Part shown: piece after piece, positions 32,321-42,814 of the stretch | Position numbering within the stretch: position 1 is the stretch's first letter | How the letters are laid out: every line of letters starts with the position of its first letter | Assembly: GCA_907163375.1 (NCBI GenBank) | Contig: CAJQUW010013637.1 | Span: 310,001 to 374,000, forward strand | DNA from: Prostheceraeus crozeri | Lineage: Eukaryota > Platyhelminthes > Polycladida > Euryleptidae | Reading direction: 5' to 3' | DNA length: 64,000 nt | Program-made: the position numbers and the translations under genes | Notes under the pieces: generated by a model | Databases searched by the model: none | What the model was told of the DNA's origin: nothing | What the model saw: the letters and a program-made list of their open reading frames with translations, nothing else

Positions 32321-33190
32321 TTGGAATCAGCGTGAAATTCTGCATCTATATAGTGAATTTGAAAGCAATCGGAGAGAAAAATTTTTCTTCAAAATTTTTT
32401 CGAAAAAACGACAGGTAAAATTTTGGACGTTTTGGGTTGTAGCCTCAAAACGAAGCATCGGAGAGCAAAACGGATTTCAGATTTGGAATCAGCGTGAAAT
32501 TCTGCATCTATATAGTGAATTTGAAAGCAATCGGAGAGAAAAAAATTTTCGCTGACGTCCCCCCCCCCTCGGCACCGATCTTCCAATTTTGGTTCTAGAG
32601 ATCGTAGAAAGTCGTGCAATAGCTCGGTTGAAAGCTAAGAGTGAGAAAAATTCAGTGAAAGAAACGGCTTGTTCATATCTGTCTTCGTTTAGATGTGAGA
32701 CGCCATTTAAGATTTGGGAGATTGGCGAAAAACGACAGAGTTAGAATTTTGGACGTTTTGGGCTGTAGCCTCAAAACGAAGCATCGGAGAGCAAAACGGA
32801 TTTCAGATTTGGAATCAGCGTGAAATTCTGCATCTATATAGTGAATTTGAAAGCAATCGGAGAGAAAAATTTTTCTTCAAAATTTTTTTCGAAAAAACGA
32901 CAGGTAAAATTTTGGACGTTTTGGGTTGTAGCCTCAAAACGAAGCATTGGAGAGCAAAACGGGTTTCAGATTTGGAATCAGCGTCAAATTCTGCATCTAT
33001 ATGGTGAATTTGAAAGCAATCGGAGAGAAAAATTTTTTCTTCATTTTTCCGAAAAACGAGTTAGAATTTTTGCGATGGCTGTGGGCTGTAGAGCCAAAAC
33101 GAAGCATCGGATTGGAAAATGGAGGGCAGATTCGGATTCAGCATCAAATTCTACAAGATAATGGTGAATTTCCAGCTCCATCGGAGCACT
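32321..33190. repeat. 160-bp repeat array (two dimers plus a decayed unit)
   Basis: The block ggaatcagcgtgaaattctg ... gaaagcaatcggagagaaaa occurs at about 32,324, 32,484, 32,811 and 32,971, giving two pairs each with a 160-bp step, and in decayed form near 33,134. Linking sequence includes acgacag(a)gt, ttttggacgttttggg and cgaagcatcgga. Open frames across it arise from the repeat and are not genes. It ends about 70 bp before a TATA promoter. Confidence 0.85.
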
Positions 33191-33231
33191 AGAACCGGAG
33201 ATAGACGGATTTAAAGATTTGGATGATGGGT

Positions 33232-33314
33232 ATTACGTCATCAGCTGATCGCCACACACTATATAAGCGGGAACCGACAGAGTCTTTTCATTTAGAGGAG
33301 AGCGATTGTCAAAG
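33232..33314 (+). promoter_or_regulatory. Core promoter: CRE-like site, TATA box, 5' untranslated exon
   Basis: attacgtcat (33,232-33,241), TATA box tatataag (33,260-33,267), and a likely start around ttcattt (33,287-33,293) followed by a short exon ending caaag|gtaggt (donor at 33,315). A matching acceptor ttccttctacag ends at 33,981, two to three bases before the ATG of the next gene. Confidence 0.6.
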
Positions 33315-33984
33315 GTAGGTCGTCTCTCTGAGCTTCGATGATAGCTTCGGACATTCCAAATTCCGGGTTTCTGAAAGAAACCGACTTAGAAAATTTCATT
33401 GCTGATATCAGCTAAGGCGTCAGACTTAGAGGTTAGCCAGGAGATGGCCTTCGTCTCCAGGCCATAAAAGACTCCAAAACTTTAAAGGCTTGTAACTTTG
33501 CTTCTACAAGTCCGTTTGACTTGATTCAAAAAAGGTTCGGTCGCTATTGACCTGCCCTAAGTGATAGACTACTTATAAAATTTCATAAGTAGTGCTAAAA
33601 GTTGAAAAATTTAAATTCGCTATTTTTGGCGATTTTCGGGGTTTTCAAACCTTCTGATTTCAATAAAGACCTTTATAAAGTTGTCAGAGGCGAGCTTCGA
33701 CTCGAGACTTGCTTCCTGATGTAAAAAACTCCACCGGTTTTCATGTCAAAATCGGGGTCTGAATACCAACACAGTGATATGACGCACGCTCTGTCCGCGG
33801 GAGGTTGGATTTGAGGGCCGAGGCCTTGGAGTCGGGATAAGATCCCCTCTGAGTAATGCCTGTAACGGATTCATCAGCCTAGCTTGTCTATCCTCAAGTA
33901 TTGAATGACATATTAGTTGTATTTTTTAAATGATTGTCAATGTTACTTGTCAGTAATTCTATTTTATCTTTCCTTCTACAGAAT

Positions 33985-34761
33985 ATGGGAGGCAACTCAA
34001 AATTTCTATTTAAAAAGTGCTCTTGTGGTGAAGTGAAGAGAGGCGGTGAGTTTAAACGCCACTTGAATAAGTATAAGAACACGCCTCACATTCATGTTGA
34101 GAAAGGTGCTGTTTCCGGCTGTACACATTGCCAAAAGTTTTTAAGAGGCAAGCAGCACGAACAATTTTATGAGAGGCATCAGAACTGTCCAGTTGTGATG
34201 TTCTCAAATTATACAAGTTCGGACATAGGCAAAATCATAGCCCCCTATTTTGAATTGGTCGATTTGGATCAAGAACTGCAGAATGCAATTGCAGATATCA
34301 TAGATCCTCCTGTTCCAACTACAGGAAATGAAGAATTGCAGAAAACAATAATAGACGAGTCCGACTCTGAGGAGGTTGTAGTGTCCGTTAAAGGAATAGC
34401 GAAGCCTATCAGCCAATCTTCCCCGAAAAAATTGAAGGGGATTAAAGCCCAAACTTTAGCCTGGAATAAGGACGATCAGGCCGCCAAAGATAGCCAGGAG
34501 TTTGCGCTCAATAAATTGAAAGATGAGCTGAGTCGCTTTAGAAACGAATGCGAGACTTTGAGAGGTGAAAATTTTAACCTGAAAGCTCAAGTCGAGGAAA
34601 TCAAGAACCTCAAAACGCAGGTCATAAATTTGGAGGCTTTTCGGGATAGGGCACTGCAAAGTGGAAAGCGAGTTGAAGAGCAGGCAGCAAATATTAAAAA
34701 TTTAAAATCACAAGAAGGGGCGCTTAAGCTCAAGATTGAGCAACTAAATGAAAATGGTTGA
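33985..34761 (+). CDS. Unrecognised Cys/His-rich coiled-coil protein
   Basis: From the ATG just after the splice acceptor at 33,981, 258 residues. Residues about 11-70 have CSCG...HLNKYKN...HIH...CTHC...HQNC, a pattern of a zinc-binding fold I cannot place. An acidic stretch follows (DESDSEE), then from about 165 to the end a long coiled coil (Leu/Lys/Glu/Asn heptads). A second frame overlaps the end and goes on to 35,020 (ENEQHKERR...EDVDSTFECYEGAMAEM), reading like the natural continuation, so one frame change is likely near 34,755. Probably a nuclear or cytosolic scaffold-like protein, but no function can be given. First gene of the compact cluster. Confidence 0.55.
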   Translation: MGGNSKFLFKKCSCGEVKRGGEFKRHLNKYKNTPHIHVEKGAVSGCTHCQKFLRGKQHEQFYERHQNCPVVMFSNYTSSDIGKIIAPYFELVDLDQELQNAIADIIDPPVPTTGNEELQKTIIDESDSEEVVVSVKGIAKPISQSSPKKLKGIKAQTLAWNKDDQAAKDSQEFALNKLKDELSRFRNECETLRGENFNLKAQVEEIKNLKTQVINLEAFRDRALQSGKRVEEQAANIKNLKSQEGALKLKIEQLNENG

Positions 34762-35020
34762 GAACGAGCAGCACAAGGAGAGAAGAACAACACTCCACCT
34801 ACCAATTATCGACAGCAGGATTGTTGATGACATTCTGCTGCAAAGTGAGGATGTCGACAGCACGTTCGAATGCTACGAGGGAGCAATGGCGGAGATGCGC
34901 TGTCTCCATGTCTCCATCAAGCATGATGGCGACATCAAAGAATTGCGCCACCGGAAGCGAAAACTGCCGGCCAAGTACTTGCCTCAGCCATCACCATCGA
35001 AGGGGTCACGAACCGGCTAA
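34748..35020 (+). CDS. Probable C-terminal continuation of the preceding coiled-coil gene
   Basis: 90 codons overlapping the end of the coiled-coil frame by 14 bp. It contains HLPIIDSRIVDDILLQSEDVDS and a basic end (RHRKRKLPAKYLPQP). A good intron (donor atg|gtaagt at 35,033; acceptor ttttcag ending 35,094) follows the stop. Either a separate small protein or the displaced C-terminus of the gene at 33,985. Confidence 0.4.
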   Translation: MKMVENEQHKERRTTLHLPIIDSRIVDDILLQSEDVDSTFECYEGAMAEMRCLHVSIKHDGDIKELRHRKRKLPAKYLPQPSPSKGSRTG

Positions 35021-35100
35021 ATTTCTCTTATGGTAAGTTAATATCATCTCTATCACTTGAATATAATTTCATCTATTTTTCCTTCTATTTTCAGATACGA

Positions 35101-35239
35101 CGAGAACGAACCAACGGCTCTCTTAAGGGCCACCATGGGGCAAGATATGATAGAACCTCCACGCGGTTTGCCCTGGGCAGTCTTTAGACTGGCGAATACT
35201 ATCATTAAGTTGAATCTGCTATCAGTCAACTTGAACGTT
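35101..35239. repeat. 139-bp direct repeat, copy 1
   Basis: cgagaacgaaccaacggctc ... cagtcaacttgaacgtt; the second copy is at 35,582-35,720 with about four mismatches (97%). Both copies read MGQDMIEPPRGLPWAVF in one frame. Confidence 0.9.
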
Positions 35240-35256
35240 ACATCACATTAGAGGGG

Positions 35257-35264
35257 TATATAAA
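35257..35264 (+). promoter_or_regulatory. TATA box of the small gene at 35,296
   Basis: ggggtatataaaccactacc followed 15-20 bp later by ctctcatttcatttcatttc and the ATG at 35,296. The tcattt word at the expected start site also occurs in the promoters at 33,260 and 36,849. Confidence 0.55.
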
Positions 35265-35295
35265 CCACTACCTCTCATTTCATTTCATTTCAATC

Positions 35296-35562
35296 ATGGA
35301 GACACCAAACGCTGCAGTCAACTCTCCTCGCGGACCGCAGTTAAGACCGCGAAATTTATTTAATGAATTTGCTAGAATAGAGGAGCAAGACAGAGTCCAC
35401 AACAATCTTGCTCAGATTGGCAATGCGATGACAGCAAGTGTTGCCAATCCAATGGAATGGCGCTACATTCCACCCTCCACTCACATACCAACTAGCATTG
35501 AAGTCGACACTGCTGAGGTTGAACGGTTTCGACTCTCTCTCAGCAGAATCGGTATGGAGTAA
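35296..35562 (+). CDS. Unrecognised small protein (88 aa)
   Basis: METPNAAVNSPRGPQLRPRN followed by a helical-looking acidic part (NEFARIEEQDRVHNNLAQIG), then EWRYIPPSTHIPT and EVDTAEVERFRLSLSRIGM. The start is supported by a TATA box 39 bp upstream and by aatcATGg context. It may be a first exon: the 139-bp repeat copy 2 begins 20 bp after the stop. No family known to me. Confidence 0.45.
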   Translation: METPNAAVNSPRGPQLRPRNLFNEFARIEEQDRVHNNLAQIGNAMTASVANPMEWRYIPPSTHIPTSIEVDTAEVERFRLSLSRIGME

Positions 35563-35581
35563 GATTGCTGATGACGACTCC

Positions 35582-35720
35582 CGAGAACGAACCACCGGCT
35601 CTCTTAAGGGCCACCATGGGGCAAGACATGATAGAACCTCCACGCGGTTTGCCCTGGGCAGTCTTCGGACTGGCGAATACTATCATTAAGTTGAATCTGC
35701 TATCAGTCAACTTGAACGTT
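35582..35720. repeat. 139-bp direct repeat, copy 2
   Basis: Partner of 35,101-35,239, 481 bp downstream in the same direction. The pair brackets the TATA box and the 88-codon gene, as in a local duplication. Confidence 0.9.
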
Positions 35721-36311
35721 GCAAATGAAGTTCGGTGTAATACTTCCTTTCGACGGGCGTTCCTGTAAAGGGCGGCGGTGAAACCCATAGCTATGTATAC
35801 CGCAAGGGACATTCGGCAATGGTCAATCTTGTTAAACCTCTCTGCGTCATGTTTGCAAGTGATTGCCTCTGTCTCAACGTAGTATGCATTCGCGCCAGGG
35901 CGACATTTAGCCAGCTGTCGAAGGTTGCCTTATAAACTTTCCATTGCATACGTTATGAGAACCATGAGTTCTACCTGTCTCTATCAATGAGACGAATTGA
36001 TGAATGGAATGAAATGGGAGGACACTCACGCGCCACACGCAACATATCACACTTCTGTCTTCCGTAGTCTAACAAGCTCTTTACACATGAATCGCAGTCG
36101 ATTGCTATCCCTGTATCAGAAGTGTAAGCTATCTTAATTTTATTTAACACTATTTCACCTACCATTATCACCCATATGAAATGTTATAAGATTTGCAAGT
36201 TAAACTAAGTGTGCTACTATTTCCAAATGAAAAAGAATACATGGTTAAATCATCCACTGAAGCCCCATTCAAGTCAGCATGAAAGCAAAGATAATACGAA
36301 ATAAAAATTTA

Positions 36312-36749
36312 TTATGGCATGTATTTCAAAAGGTCTTCATCGTCAATATCGTCCCAGAGTCTGACTTCACACAGATCACAAAAACAGTTCACTTGCTTCA
36401 ATCGTTCTTCTACCGCGAGCCTCACTTTATCGATGTATTCCCACTCCGCCATAGTTCGTGGCTGGGAGTTAGGGGTGTACCATTCCCATAATTGATGTAG
36501 GAATTTGGTGCTGGTGATCTCCATCACATCATCAGTATCACACTGCAGATACTTCCATCGTATGCCTGTTAAGTCGGGGCACTCCTCTTCGTCGTCCGCT
36601 GGTAATGTCAACTTTCTAATGTTGTCGAGTCGGTATACTTTCTCCACCTTCCCCTTCTTTGGAGCGTTTGGTGCAACGAGCGCCTTTGGCGATGAGCATG
36701 GAGAAGAGAACTTCAATGTAGTGTTCGGTGTTGTCGGAGGGCTTGTCAT
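36312..36749 (-). CDS. Unrecognised acidic protein (145 aa)
   Basis: N-terminal Ser/Thr/Pro-rich part (residues 1-35, MTSPPTTPNTTLKFSS), then KVEKVYRLDNIRKLTLP, a DDEEECPDLTGIRWKYLQC block, WEWYTP, a helical stretch (EWEYIDKVRLAVEERLKQV) and a CFCDLC pair with an acidic end (DDIDDEDLLKYMP). The stop TAA overlaps an AATAAA signal (minus strand, 36,308-36,313), giving a very compact 3' end. It starts about 100 bp from the divergent promoter at 36,849. Not recognised; the codon pattern and clean ends argue for a real gene. Confidence 0.5.
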   Translation of the reverse strand: MTSPPTTPNTTLKFSSPCSSPKALVAPNAPKKGKVEKVYRLDNIRKLTLPADDEEECPDLTGIRWKYLQCDTDDVMEITSTKFLHQLWEWYTPNSQPRTMAEWEYIDKVRLAVEERLKQVNCFCDLCEVRLWDDIDDEDLLKYMP

Positions 36750-36848
36750 GTTGACTGTGAATAATAACTTTGAAATGTTTTCTAATTCTTAAGTATAAAC
36801 AAGCAACCAATCAGAATGAACACCCAATGAATAATGAGCATAAAAGGA

Positions 36849-36854
36849 TATAAA
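36849..36854 (+). promoter_or_regulatory. TATA box of the gene starting at 37,024
   Basis: cataaaaggatataaacaaag with tcatttcactctg about 25 bp downstream as the likely start. Shares the TATA-to-tcattt design with the promoters at 33,260 and 35,257. Confidence 0.55.
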
Positions 36855-37023
36855 CAAAGTGACATTCGTGTCATTTCACTCTGTCTTTGAGACGTGTAAG
36901 TGAACTGTTGTCTAGTGAATTCCATTATTTGAGGTGTACAAGTGAATTCCAAATTCGAGACGTATTATTTGGGTGAAGTCTCTATCTTGTTGAAGTATCA
37001 ACCTTAAACATAATTTCCTTGAA

Positions 37024-37152
37024 ATGGTAAGTTGAAGATTTCCTCTCATCTCCCTGAAACGTGTGGCTAATAGCATCTTCCTCAATTTCAGGCATCTACT
37101 TCATCACCAAAGCCCTCCCTTCTCGAGGAAAGTTTAGAGCTGTTGAGTGAAG
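37024..37152 (+). CDS. Two short 5' exons of a gene interrupted by piggyBac copy 1
   Basis: Exon 1 carries only the ATG (37,024-37,026) before a strong donor (gtaagt). The intron ends caatttcag at 37,091, and exon 2 (37,092-37,152) continues in frame as ASTSSPKPSLLEESLELLSE before gaag|gtaggt. The piggyBac element begins 30 bp later, inside the following intron. The partner exons are not certain; the hAT-like region beyond the element may or may not belong. Confidence 0.45.
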
Positions 37153-37182
37153 GTAGGTTGTAACAATACACTGAGACTTTAA

Positions 37183-40100
37183 CCTGTTGAGCCCCGAGGA
37201 CGTGCAGAGCACGTCCTGTGATAATTGCTTCAATTGCCCAATATATCATTAACTACATGCTCTCAACTGACAAAGACGTGCAGTGCACGTCCTTTTCTCA
37301 TTTCATCTAATTGACAATGTAGGAGATCGACTACACTCCGACAACTGACATAGACAAATGCAAAATCGTTTGATATGCTTTGCAATACATTCATGTTGCA
37401 TACAATAATGATTATTTATGCAATTATAGATTTTATGGATATTTAAATTCATCCGTACAGATATTTTACTTTACGTTACTTTCATGAATAAAGTATAAGG
37501 AACGATGAGTCAATTCCAGATTTTTATTCGAATCCTATTCAATTTTCAGATGATATTTAGAATCTTAATTATCCGTGCAGAATTGCTGTAAAAATACAGG
37601 CATGAAGTATAATGATTTCGATCTCTATGATGCTTATCTCACAGTGAGTTATTCTAAGTATAATGCGAAACAATGCAAAGCGCTATTGATTTCAATGTCA
37701 TTAAATTTGAATCCCGATTGACTTCAAATCATCCGAATGCGCAGATATCTATGAAATTCTTCTCACAGTTCTGTACAACATAATGAATGCGTGGCTAATA
37801 TATTTCAAAAATCGCTATTGGTTTCGCTGACGTCAATTATTCCGATTCCGATTCATTGTATACTAAACTGTCGTAAAAACCTTTTTCTCAATTCAATCTC
37901 GTCATGCAAAAGAGAAGGTGCTTATCAGCGAAGCAAATTGCCGCACAGCTCAATGCTTTGGATGACAGTAGCTACTCTGAAGATAGTACAAGTAGTGATG
38001 ACGATGAAGACAACGATATTCCCAACACCGCAACTGACATAAGACAAGGAAAGTGGACTTTCGTTGAAGAGGGCCATGACTTTCACGAGATTCGTAATTT
38101 GCAATTCACCCAAGAAAGTGGAATAAATCTTACTTACGATGTGCCATCTGACGTGAATAATAACATTGAATTCTTCATTGATTTATTTCTTGATGACAAT
38201 CTATTCCAACTGCTGTGCGACTGGACAAACAAGAAAGCTGAACTGACATTCGAAGAGTACGACGTGAGCCCCGAGAACAACCTACCGGCATCATTGGCGA
38301 AATGGCGTCCTGCTACCATTATTGAAATGAAAAAGGTCATTGGAATTATGTTATGTATGAAATTGAACCAAAAGCCAGAAATTCGACATTATTGGTCAAG
38401 AAACATCCTATATAAAAGTGACTTTTTTCAGAGTCCGCATTGCCTTCCTCGAAATCGGTTTGAGGAGGTCGTGAAATTTCTTCGGTTTTGTGATTACAGT
38501 GACTTGGATGATAATGACACTTCGAAAAATTCGCCCTTTTCTATCTTTTGCCCAAGAAAAATGTAAGACTGTCTATAAGCCGAAGCAAGACATTTGTGTT
38601 GATGAGAGTCTGCTATTATACAAAGGCAGAATCCATTTTCGACGATACATACCTTCGAAGAGATCGCGATATGGTATGCTGACGTACTGCCTATGCGAAA
38701 GTTCTACCGGATATACTTGGAACATTGAGGTAGCAGCAGGAAAAAAGGAGAACGAAAACATACTGAAGGACGTCTCGGATGATGCTAAAAACTTTACTTT
38801 CAGCGAGAAAATTGTGATCGCTCTTCTTGCCGACCTATCAAATTGTGGATATCATCTTTTACGTTGATAACTTTTTTACAAGTGTCCGTCTGGCTGCGTA
38901 TCTTTACGAAAGGAATACTTTGCTTACGGGAACTATTCGTCCTTTCCGTGGTGTTCCACAGATTTTGCGAGATAAGAACGTTCCGGCAAAATCACACGCA
39001 TTCTGCAGAAAGGACGAGGTTTTGTGTGTGAAGGCAGTCGAGCGAAAGTCATCTGGCCTCAAAACAATTTACTTGGTCGACACTGCGAACACCGCTGGTA
39101 CTTCCTCGCATCAAAGGATTTTACGCGGAGGAGTTGAAGATAACATCAACAAATCATGGTCTGTCCTGGCATACAATAAAGGAATGGGTGGTGTGGACTC
39201 GCGAGACGGTAGTCTGCATCAATACAACATGGCAAGAAAGAACTACAAGTGGTTTACAAAACTTGGAATTCACCTGACACATGTCATGATCCGGAACTCG
39301 TGGATTGTATACAAAAGTTGTGGTGGAAACTGTGATTTCCCAAGCTATCAAGAAAAAGTCATTGAAAATTTTGTTGTGAAAAGTGGTCAAATTCGACGCT
39401 CTGGACCTTCGGGAGGTCGGTTGCCTCTCAACGCGAAAGATTCTAACAGTCTGCACGCCCTCAAACGACTTTCGCCTCGTCTGAACAAAGAACGCCCGGC
39501 AAAGAAATGCCGCATTTGCGCGAGTGATGGTCGCAGGAAGGAGACTGTTTTTGTGTGTCCGGATTGCCCAACAACACCAGCGCTATGCGTTGATCCATGT
39601 TTCCGCATATATCACTCAAAAGACGAGGAAGATTCATAATGCGGCAATCATCCTGTTATGTTTAGTTTTTATTTGTTAAGTCCTTACTATGGATCTTATC
39701 AGGATGCTATACATGTATATAATAATAATGTTTGATGCATTACATAGAAAAGTGTTTGTATATATTTACATGTAAAGAGGTCACGCTAATTACAGTTGAT
39801 TCAAGTTTTAATTGATTAATGAAGTTTCAGAGTACTGGGGCGAAGAATGGTTAGCATAATAATGGTTAGCAAATAATAGCTCAGCATTATTATGCAGGAA
39901 TTTTGCAATCTAATGATAATTTTATATAAAACGAAGTCTAGTTTAGAATAGCGTAAATTTATACATGTACAGTAGAAGTTCATCAGTTATTTGGCCTACA
40001 TACATTTATTAAGTATAGTCCTAACCTACTACAGGTGTATTTTAGACATTAGTTTATTCATTTAAAGAATCCTAGGAATTCCAAGGACGTGCTCTGCACG

Positions 40101-40271
40101 TCTTTGTCAGTTGGTGTAGTGTATCGCAGGACGTGCTCAGCACGTCCTTGTCAGTTGAGGTAGTGAAAGTTAATATATTGTTCTCAGAATCTGCCATACT
40201 CAATGGGACGTGCACTGCACGTCTTAGTCAGTTAGAGTCATGTATGATTTTAAAAACTGGGGCTCAACAGG
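37183..40271 (+). mobile_element. piggyBac element, copy 1 (3,089 bp, TTAA duplication)
   Basis: Ends CCTGTTGAGCCCC ... GGGGCTCAACAGG form a perfect 13-bp terminal inverted repeat, flanked by TTAA at 37,179-37,182 and 40,272-40,275. Inside the ends lie five palindromes of the form GACGTGC-NNN-GCACGTC (37,199; 37,275; 40,086; 40,130; 40,207), probable transposase binding sites. It holds the transposase frames below. Copy 2 (55,641-58,733) is nearly identical. Confidence 0.95.
37904..39639 (+). pseudogene. piggyBac transposase, copy 1, two frame disruptions
   Basis: The N-terminal frame (37,904-38,566) has an acidic start and the DDE_Tnp_1_7 entry block (ATIIEMKKVIGIMLCM, HYWS, MPRNRFEEVVKFLRF-type). 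The rest carries the catalytic Asp residues: ICVDESLLLYKGR, YVDNFFTS-type and GGVDSR, and a C-terminal cysteine-rich finger (CRICA...CPDCPTTPALCVDPCF). The first frame gives way near 38,518 (one extra base before cttcgaaaa, needing a +1 shift), a change shared with copy 2. A private extra T near 38,861 (atcttttacg) splits the middle. As it stands it does not encode a whole transposase. Confidence 0.9.
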
Positions 40272-40274
40272 TTA

Positions 40275-42473
40275 ATGTTTGACAAGCTTCTTCAAGCTGA
40301 AGTCAGTAAAGCAGAGATAATATGGTGCTTGAGATCAGTTTACTTACACCAATCACAAAATAGCTGCAATGGACTTAATCAAACATTTCCACTAATGTTT
40401 CCGGATAGTGAAATTGCAAAGAAATATCAAATGGGACCCGACAAACTGGCATACATAGTGTCTTACGGTATTGCTCCATACTTCAAAGATATTCTGATGA
40501 ATCAACTGAAGCAATCAACTGTTAAGTTCACCTCGTTTTTTGATGAAGCATTCAACGATGTTATTCACAAAGGACAATTCGATAACACAAAGAATGAAGT
40601 GTCTGTCCGCTATCTTGGGAGCGCTTTCTTGGGTCATTCCCGGGGGTCGATCTGCTGGAAGCGTTCAACGATGTGCACAAAGGTCTGAACATCTCCAAAC
40701 AGCTTATTCAAGTAAGTATGGACGGGCCGAACGTTAATTGGGTGCTACTTGATGGAATCAAGCAGATAAAAAGAATTATCCTTCTTCACCAGAAATACTA
40801 GAGATGGGAAGCTGTGGTCTACATGTCATTCATGGAGCCTACAAGGCTGGTCAAGAAGTAGGAAGTTGAAGAAGGTAGCAGCCAGATGTTTCCTTTAAAA
40901 TTTTGTGGTCATCGTTGGCTTGAAACGGCCAGGTGCTTGATCGGATAGTGCAAATTTTGCCAAGCTTACAAGCTTATGTCTCCGCCTACAAACGGCAACC
41001 GAAATCCAAACGGCCGTCATGACCGTCAATGTATGAAATTGAAGAACCTCAATCCTCAGTCCTCAATCATCAGCATTGCTATTGGCTCGACTGGAATTCT
41101 CTCGATTTGTCTGCCATTTACTGGAACCATTTCTTTCGAAGTTCCAATCAGAAAAACCGATGTGCTCACTTTTATACCAAGATCTGATGGACTTGACGAA
41201 GCGGTTATTGGCTTTTGTCATTACTGATGAGGCGATTGCGAATTCTTGCACCACAGGTGCTAAATTGTGCCAAATTGATTTGGAAAAGAATCGAAAACCG
41301 TCTGACAAATGTGATTTTGGATTTGGAACAAAAGCACAGATTAAGAAAATATCGTTACCCTCTCAGAAATTGGAGTTTCGACTGGATTGTCAGAAATTTA
41401 TTGTTGGCATTCTGAAAAAGATATTTGATCGTTCACCACTGAAATACAACCTGACAAGGGGTATCTCTGCGCTATCTCCATATGTCATAAGCGATTCATC
41501 AGAGCAGGCTTTGAAGCGGTTTGATTCTCTCTTAACAATTTTTCATGAAAAAAAGCATATATCTGCCATTTTGGCTGACAAAGCGAAAGAGCAATTTTCA
41601 AAACTCGCACGAGACAAAGCGTTCATAGAAAAAGCCAGCAAGTTCGAATGGTCGACCGATTGTCTGGACAAATCATGAAGTAGTCGGCTCGAATCCTACA
41701 TTCACTGAGTTGTGGGAAGTCATGAAGCTGGTCCTGATCCTTTCGCATGGAAACGCTCGTGTGGAATCAGGGTTTTCCATCAACAAGGATCTTCTTCTCT
41801 GCAACATGGAGAGCACGATCGTGAACCAGAGAATCGTGTATGACGGTATTCATCATGCTGGAGGCCCATGTGAGGTGGATATCAACAATGGAATGCGAAA
41901 TTCTGTCAGATTGGCTCGACAAAGGTGTGTACGAAGTACATTTACTGTACTAGTAGAATTGGCATTATTTAAAATTCGTAACTTACGATTTCTGTAATGA
42001 ACTAAGCAAGGTACAGTAATCAACTATAAGTTACTTCATGTGGCCTACATGGGCGATGGTACACATGTATATACCCTTGGTATGTTGTGTTTGGGGTTTA
42101 TCAGTCGACCGCATGTATTGTTATCGAAGTATTATAAATACAAGAAGCCCCGATCTGGTGCGTCGATCTTCTTAAAATGAGGCTACGTCTTGTAATTGCT
42201 ATTTTATTGTATGAACTCAAAAGATTGTACATGTCAAAATAAGATAATTTTGTCTGCATAATAGAACGTATCCGCATTAAATTTCCTCTCTCTTTAAGGT
42301 ATCATCTCCATCTTAAAGAATCACGCGAAAAGAGAGGGCAAAAGGTAAATAATAAGAAGACCGATGGTGAAATCAAGTTCCTTGTCGACCAGAAGGCCAA
42401 AATCCTTCAAGAAACAAATCTGGAACTATCCAAACTAGATGATAAGATTTTGAGCCTGAAGAGACATCTGTAG
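40275..42473 (+). pseudogene. hAT-like transposase relic, locus 1
   Basis: Broken frames carry, in order: DKLLQAEVSKAEIIWCLRSV, FPDSEIAKKYQMGPDKLAYI, APYFKDIL, FFDEAFN (usual SFDES), VRYLGSAFLGH (40,275-40,640); SMDGPNVNW and HVIHGAYKAG (to 40,860); FDRSPLKYNLTRGISALSP (41,420s); and a C-terminal LSHGNARVESGFSINKDLL...VNQRIVYDG block (41,710-41,870), followed across a good intron (41,925-42,298) by a Lys/Glu helix ending at 42,473. This gene family, widely spread in marine animals, is hAT-like with a zinc-finger N-terminus. The finger is missing here: the locus begins exactly at the piggyBac right end. Several stops and shifts. Confidence 0.65.
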
Positions 42474-42753
42474 TTTTTACTTTTTTCTCCTGCATTGTTT
42501 TGCATTTTTCAGAATCAGTCAAAGGTTTTATGTAATTTTGTTAAAATTGTTAAGTTTTTGATATCATTTTGTTTTGTATGTCAATTTTTATAACTCAGAT
42601 TTTATATAGCATAATGAAATAGATTCAATTTATGCGACCTGTTCTTTATTACCATAAGCATGTACGTATACGTTCATTCCGAGTGAATCCATATACGTCA
42701 GGATTTACCGGTACTTTACTATTTCTAATGTTTGAGGTATGGAGAGATTGTCA

Positions 42754-42802
42754 TCCTGGAATTTGTCCTGGAAATTGTCCTGGAATGTCCTGGAATTTCT
42801 TT
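42754..42802. repeat. tcctggaa(a/t)ttg short tandem repeat
   Basis: About four units of 12-14 bp just before the mariner-type relic. Confidence 0.6.
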
Positions 42803-42814
42803 TATCATATGGCG

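Noticed and set aside
32241-33192. Chain of plus-strand open frames rich in FWTFW/REILHLYSEF words
   Set aside because: They are translations of the 160-bp repeat. Because 160 is not a multiple of three, the same peptide appears in shifting frames.
33232-40271. Idea of a Teratorn-like fusion (piggyBac carrying herpesvirus genes)
   Set aside because: The unknown genes lie outside the piggyBac ends, the element is only 3.1 kb between its repeats, and no herpesvirus core gene is recognisable.
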